The notes beneath the pieces are model-generated. The model was not told where the DNA came from. It ran no database searches and saw only the letters and a list, made by a program, of their open reading frames with translations. DNA of 46,245 nt, from contig CATXTO010000015.1 of the NCBI GenBank assembly GCA_958402445.1, positions 1 through 46,245 on the forward strand, written 5' to 3'. Source of the DNA: an uncultured Eubacteriales bacterium. GTDB taxonomy: Bacteria; Bacillota; Clostridia; Oscillospirales; Oscillospiraceae. Each line of letters begins with the position of its first letter. The first letter of the stretch is position 1. The translations under genes and the position numbers were made by a program. Positions 45,450 to 46,245 of this stretch are shown here, piece by piece.

Positions 45450-45566
45450 CACAACTTTCATAACAAATCCAGCGGTATACCTTTTGTTTGGTACTCCTCT
45501 TGGCATCATAATACACCCCCATTGTTAGTCTCAGTATACCATATACTGTCTAACTTTGGGGGTGCA
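45450..45566 (-). mobile_element. IS3-family remnant: left end and first codons of the transposase
   Basis: Minus strand: TGCACCCCCAAAGTTAGACA (45566-45547) resembles the terminal repeat of IS3/IS150-type elements. GGGGGTG and an ATG at 45506 or 45509 follow, opening PRGVPNKRYTAGFVMKVV, which matches the start of IS3-type OrfA proteins (usually PRGVPNKRYTPEF). Similarity stops near 45450; the frame then runs antisense into the serine dehydratase gene. No right end is seen. About 117 bp of a truncated element remain. Confidence 0.65.
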
Positions 45567-45651
45567 TTTCATAAGACCGACGCTTTTTTCAAATTAGAGA
45601 ATGGCTACCAATGTTATATCTATCAAAAAATTTCCCACAATTTTAATTATC

Positions 45652-45693
45652 TATCGAGCAGCTCGATATATCAATATCAAACTATGCTATAAT
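45652..45693 (+). promoter_or_regulatory. Palindromic operator and extended -10 promoter of the RHH gene
   Basis: TATCGAGCAGCTCGATA (45652-45668) is a perfect 17-nt palindrome that covers the -35 position of a promoter with extended -10 TGCTATAAT (TATAAT 45688-45693). The gene starts 31 nt later. The layout suits autorepression by the RHH product. The stretch 45567-45651 is AT-rich with no gene. Confidence 0.7.
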
Positions 45694-45724
45694 TTTATTA
45701 TCAAGAATTAGAGGTGGTATTGAT

Positions 45725-45913
45725 ATGCTACATATTAACAATGAATTCTCAAATATAAATGTGGCTCGCACAATACGGTTTACGGAAACGCTTTACCACG
45801 AGCTTACAACTGCTGCAAATGCAAATGATGTGTCCTTTAATATGCTGGTACTGCAATGCTGCCGGTACGCATTAGACCATCTGGAGCAAGAGGATGGAAA
45901 AGGGCCGGATTAA
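45725..45913 (+). CDS. Arc/MetJ-like ribbon-helix-helix DNA-binding protein
   Basis: A 62-residue protein with an RHH core: strand ARTIRFTE, helix A TLYHELTTAANAND, turn VSFN, helix B MLVLQCCRYALDHLE. GAGGTGG lies 7 nt before the ATG. Its promoter has a palindrome over the -35 region, expected for an autoregulated RHH repressor or antitoxin. No toxin gene follows within the window: the next 330 bp are a hairpin and a tandem repeat. AT-rich composition and the nearby IS fragment suggest a recent arrival. Confidence 0.82.
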   Translation: MLHINNEFSNINVARTIRFTETLYHELTTAANANDVSFNMLVLQCCRYALDHLEQEDGKGPD

Positions 45914-45920
45914 AACGCAA

Positions 45921-45949
45921 AACCCGGATGGTCATAGACCTCCCGGGTT
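45921..45949 (+). terminator. Hairpin after the RHH gene
   Basis: AACCCGG (45921-45927) pairs with CCGGGTT (45943-45949), 8 nt after the stop; no T-run. Confidence 0.45.
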
Positions 45950-45970
45950 GGGCTATACATTACAATATTA

Positions 45971-46245
45971 ATGTAGGGGCGACCTGTGGTCGCCCGCGGG
46001 CGTGCAAAGCACGCCCCTACGGGATGAATATGGATGGAACGGTGTAAGGGCGACCCAGCCTGTCGAAAGAGTGCAGCAAGGACATGTATCATGTAGGGAC
46101 GACCTGTGGCCACCCGCGGGCGTGCAAAGCACGCCCCTACGGGATGAATATGGATGGAATGGTGTAAGGGCGACCCTGCCTGTCGAAAGAGTGCAGCAAA
46201 GACATGTATCATGTAGGGGCGACCTGTGGTCGCCCGCGGGCGTGC
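45971..46245. repeat. 120-bp tandem repeat, two full copies and a cut third
   Basis: Copies begin at 45971, 46091 and 46211 with an exact 120-bp period; the third runs off the edge. Each starts ATGTAGGGGCGACC and ends GACATGTATC. In copy 1 two hairpins (GGGCGACC/GGTCGCCC, 45977-45995; GGGCGTGC/GCACGCCC, 45998-46016) sit inside an outer stem GTAGGGGCG/CGCCCCTAC (45973-46020). Copy 2 has changes that weaken its first hairpin. It resembles GC-rich REP/MITE-like intergenic repeats seen in gut Firmicutes. Confidence 0.9.

Noticed and set aside
45910..46212. Minus-strand ORF of 100 residues with a 40-residue internal repeat
   Set aside because: It is a by-product of the 120-bp tandem repeat: 120 is divisible by 3, so any open frame repeats. 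No RBS and it is antisense to the RHH gene end.
1..46245. CRISPR array, prophage or intact transposon
   Set aside because: No short direct repeats with unique spacers, no phage structural genes or integrase, and only a truncated IS end.

Overview
The window looks like a chromosomal segment of a spore-forming, gut-type member of the Clostridia, most likely Oscillospiraceae (Oscillibacter/Flavonifractor-like). The case for this rests on moderately high G+C, AGGAGG-type ribosome binding sites, sigma-A promoters, a T-box, a spoVA gene, a complete selenocysteine locus, zinc-type S14, a type-3 (archaeal/eukaryotic-like) ProS, and a 120-bp GC-rich intergenic tandem repeat. The family assignment is inference; the phylum-level one is secure.

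Layout. (1) 1-3670, minus strand: one operon read from a consensus promoter at 3642-3670, nnrD - lipoprotein - alr - ndoA (MazF-type toxin) - a gene cut by the window edge. (2) 3764-11262, plus strand: a MATE exporter behind a promoter/attenuator leader; pheS-pheT behind a T-box; ireB; an unrecognised 95-residue protein; a secreted SH3-SH3-NlpC/P60 hydrolase. (3) 11273-16187, minus strand: rplS with its leader, then AlkZ-like glycosylase, GNAT, rtcB, a terpenoid-cyclase-fold protein and a second GNAT. (4) 16336-24953: a selenium locus with selD, a selenium-linked cysteine desulfurase-like enzyme, a divergent LysR regulator, yedE - TusA/YedF-like - DUF3343, selA-selB and tRNA-Sec. (5) 25155-41725, minus strand: orphan spoVAC, then the complete S10-spc-alpha ribosomal superoperon (rpsJ to rplQ, with secY, adk, map, a KOW protein, infA, rpoA), preceded by a promoter inside an inverted repeat and an attenuator-bearing leader. 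(6) 41909-46245: a self-regulating XRE repressor, proS, two tiny ribbon-helix-helix-like proteins flanking an iron-sulfur L-serine dehydratase, an IS3-type remnant, and a 120-bp tandem repeat running off the right edge.

How it works together. The selenium block is the functional core: YedE plausibly imports or handles a selenium species, the TusA-like and DUF3343 proteins and the desulfurase-like enzyme plausibly carry or release it, SelD makes selenophosphate, SelA makes Sec-tRNA(Sec), and SelB delivers it at UGA codons. A perfect dyad between the LysR gene and the desulfurase gene is the obvious operator candidate. No selenoprotein gene is in the window. The least described signals are cis-regulatory: the MATE leader with a short ORF and a terminator, the S10 promoter dyad and attenuator, the 196-nt structured gap between rpsN and rpsH, a hairpin that hides the ribosome binding site of the left-edge gene, and tandem hairpins ahead of spoVAC. 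No CRISPR array, prophage or intact transposon was seen.
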